Source: Agromyces kandeliae (lineage in GTDB: Bacteria; Actinomycetota; Actinomycetes; Actinomycetales; Microbacteriaceae). From it: a DNA stretch of 64,000 nucleotides. The stretch lies in the NCBI RefSeq assembly GCF_009674665.1, contig NZ_WKJD01000003.1:1-64000 (forward strand), given 5' to 3'. The notes under the pieces are model-generated. The model was given only the letters and a program-made list of their open reading frames with translations, did not search any database and had not been told where the DNA came from. This document shows, in pieces, positions 63,198-64,000 of the stretch. Position 1 is the first letter of the stretch. Each line of letters opens with the position of its first letter. The position numbers and the translations under genes are program-made.

Positions 63198-63272
63198 GGT
63201 CAACGTCCCGGGGCGCCGGGTATTCCCGGAGGCCGCCCGCGAGGCGCGGGGCGTGCGGGCGCTTCGCACGGT

Positions 63273-64000
63273 TCAGCGGCAGGCGGTCGATGCCTGGATC
63301 TGCGCGTCGCTCGGCCGGCCGTACGCCTCGATGCCCGCGCCGGGCAGGTCGTAGCCCATGCCGATCGCCCACGCCGTCGCCCAGACCTCGTGGTCGCCCG
63401 CGAACTCGGGTCCGTCGAAGATCGTCGCGCACGCCTCGCGCAGCACCTGCACGTGACCGACCTCGTGCACGACCACGGCCTTCGCGTTCTCGTCCGAGAA
63501 CCACGACTCCTCGATGCTGTGGGTCAGGGAGATGAGCCCCCAGCCGTCGCCGTCGACGTCCTCGAAGAACTCGGCCGTGCCCGAGTAGTACCCGTCGCTC
63601 GAGAAGCCGCCCACCTCGTCCGCCCACGCGACGTCGAACGGGACGTCGAAGGCGATGGACCTGGCGAACGCCTCGATCTCGGCCCGGAGGGGGAACTCGG
63701 CCAGTCGTGCGACCTCGGCGGCGTGCGAGGCCCGCAGCTCGTCGACCGCGGAGGCGAGGTCGGCGAACCGGCTCGAATCGCCGGACGAGATCGTGGGGGA
63801 GTGCCGGAGCTCGGCGACGGCCTCCTCCACCGCGACGCGCGAGGCCACGGTCGCCGACGGGTTCTGATCGAGTGCGGCGACGGCGCGCGCCTCGGTCCCG
63901 GCGATGAGCGCCTCCGTGGCGTCGGCGATCGCCAGGCTGCCCTCGGCGACCACGTCGCGCGCGGCGTCGTAGCGGGCGGCCGCGTCCTCGCGGGCGGGGA
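63273..64000 (-). CDS. Putative metallopeptidase-like protein (partial, start outside window)
   Basis: The last 242 codons are visible and the frame stays open through the window edge, so the N-terminus is missing. The visible part has an Ala-rich helical region (possible coiled coil) and an HExxH zinc motif in AKAVVVHEVGHVQVLREAC. A second-half region (GPEFAGDHEVWATAWAIGMGYDL) supplies possible third ligands (Asp/His/Glu). Two cysteines (REAC and STAC) could form a disulfide, suggesting export. The family is not recognised. The protein may be a minigluzincin-like peptidase or an inactive relative. Confidence 0.65.
   Translation of the reverse strand, partial: PAREDAAARYDAARDVVAEGSLAIADATEALIAGTEARAVAALDQNPSATVASRVAVEEAVAELRHSPTISSGDSSRFADLASAVDELRASHAAEVARLAEFPLRAEIEAFARSIAFDVPFDVAWADEVGGFSSDGYYSGTAEFFEDVDGDGWGLISLTHSIEESWFSDENAKAVVVHEVGHVQVLREACATIFDGPEFAGDHEVWATAWAIGMGYDLPGAGIEAYGRPSDAQIQASTACR

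Noticed and set aside
59902..63198. 1098-codon open frame on the plus strand across the riboflavin operon
   Set aside because: It is antisense to ribBA, ribE, ribD and the FMN riboswitch, all certain. Composition is typical of a shadow frame.
1..64000. CRISPR arrays, insertion sequences, prophage or integrase genes, replication origin
   Set aside because: No regularly spaced repeats, transposase or integrase motifs, terminal inverted repeats with target duplications, or DnaA-box clusters were seen.

Overview
The window is a very GC-rich chromosomal segment of an actinobacterium. The evidence is strong G/C third positions, many GTG starts, GTGA/ATGA-coupled genes, a prpD-prpB-prpC methylcitrate operon, GTP-dependent PEP carboxykinase, an Arr-type rifamycin ADP-ribosyltransferase and an IdeR/DtxR-type iron box. 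A Microbacteriaceae host (for example Agromyces-like) fits best; this is an inference from gene content, not a database match. No phage, transposon, integrase or CRISPR array was seen. Nearly everything is coding, and gaps are short promoters or hairpin terminators.

Layout. 1-2.4 kb: propionate (methylcitrate) operon, prpD cut by the window edge. 2.5-9.3 kb: DNA topoisomerase I, thymidylate kinase and DNA polymerase III delta prime, then a secreted alpha/beta-hydrolase lipoprotein and a tRNA-Thr(CGU). 9.4-20.8 kb: a TolB-like protein, a damaged histidine kinase fused by deletion to its response regulator, two coupled SGNH hydrolases, an oxidoreductase, an M20 peptidase, a PBP4-type carboxypeptidase, nicotinamidase and a hydrolase.

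20.9-39.5 kb is the most distinctive region. It holds an AraC/FeaR-like regulator, an APC permease, a copper/TPQ amine oxidase, an aldehyde dehydrogenase, and a homoprotocatechuate meta-cleavage set: HpaD dioxygenase, HpaE dehydrogenase, a FAH-RraA fusion, HpaI aldolase and HpaH hydratase. A GntR regulator sits in the set, and two matching palindromic operators lie in front of its two transcription units. Together these would take an aromatic amine through an arylacetaldehyde and arylacetate to central metabolites. HpaB (hydroxylase) and HpaF (isomerase) are not in the window. A small kinase and arr sit inside this block.

40-53 kb: a long-form GAPDH, thiolase and SDR, a PadR/membrane-protein pair with a clear palindromic operator, a RamB/PrpR-type regulator divergent from pckG, a CHRD protein, a 2H phosphoesterase and an ABC exporter. 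53.6-64 kb: pseudouridine kinase/glycosidase (psuK/psuG), a Cys/Met-rich copper-storage-type protein, an iron-box-controlled adenylation-carrier-acyltransferase fusion, and the ribDEBAH riboflavin operon behind an FMN riboswitch. A metallopeptidase-like gene runs off the right edge.
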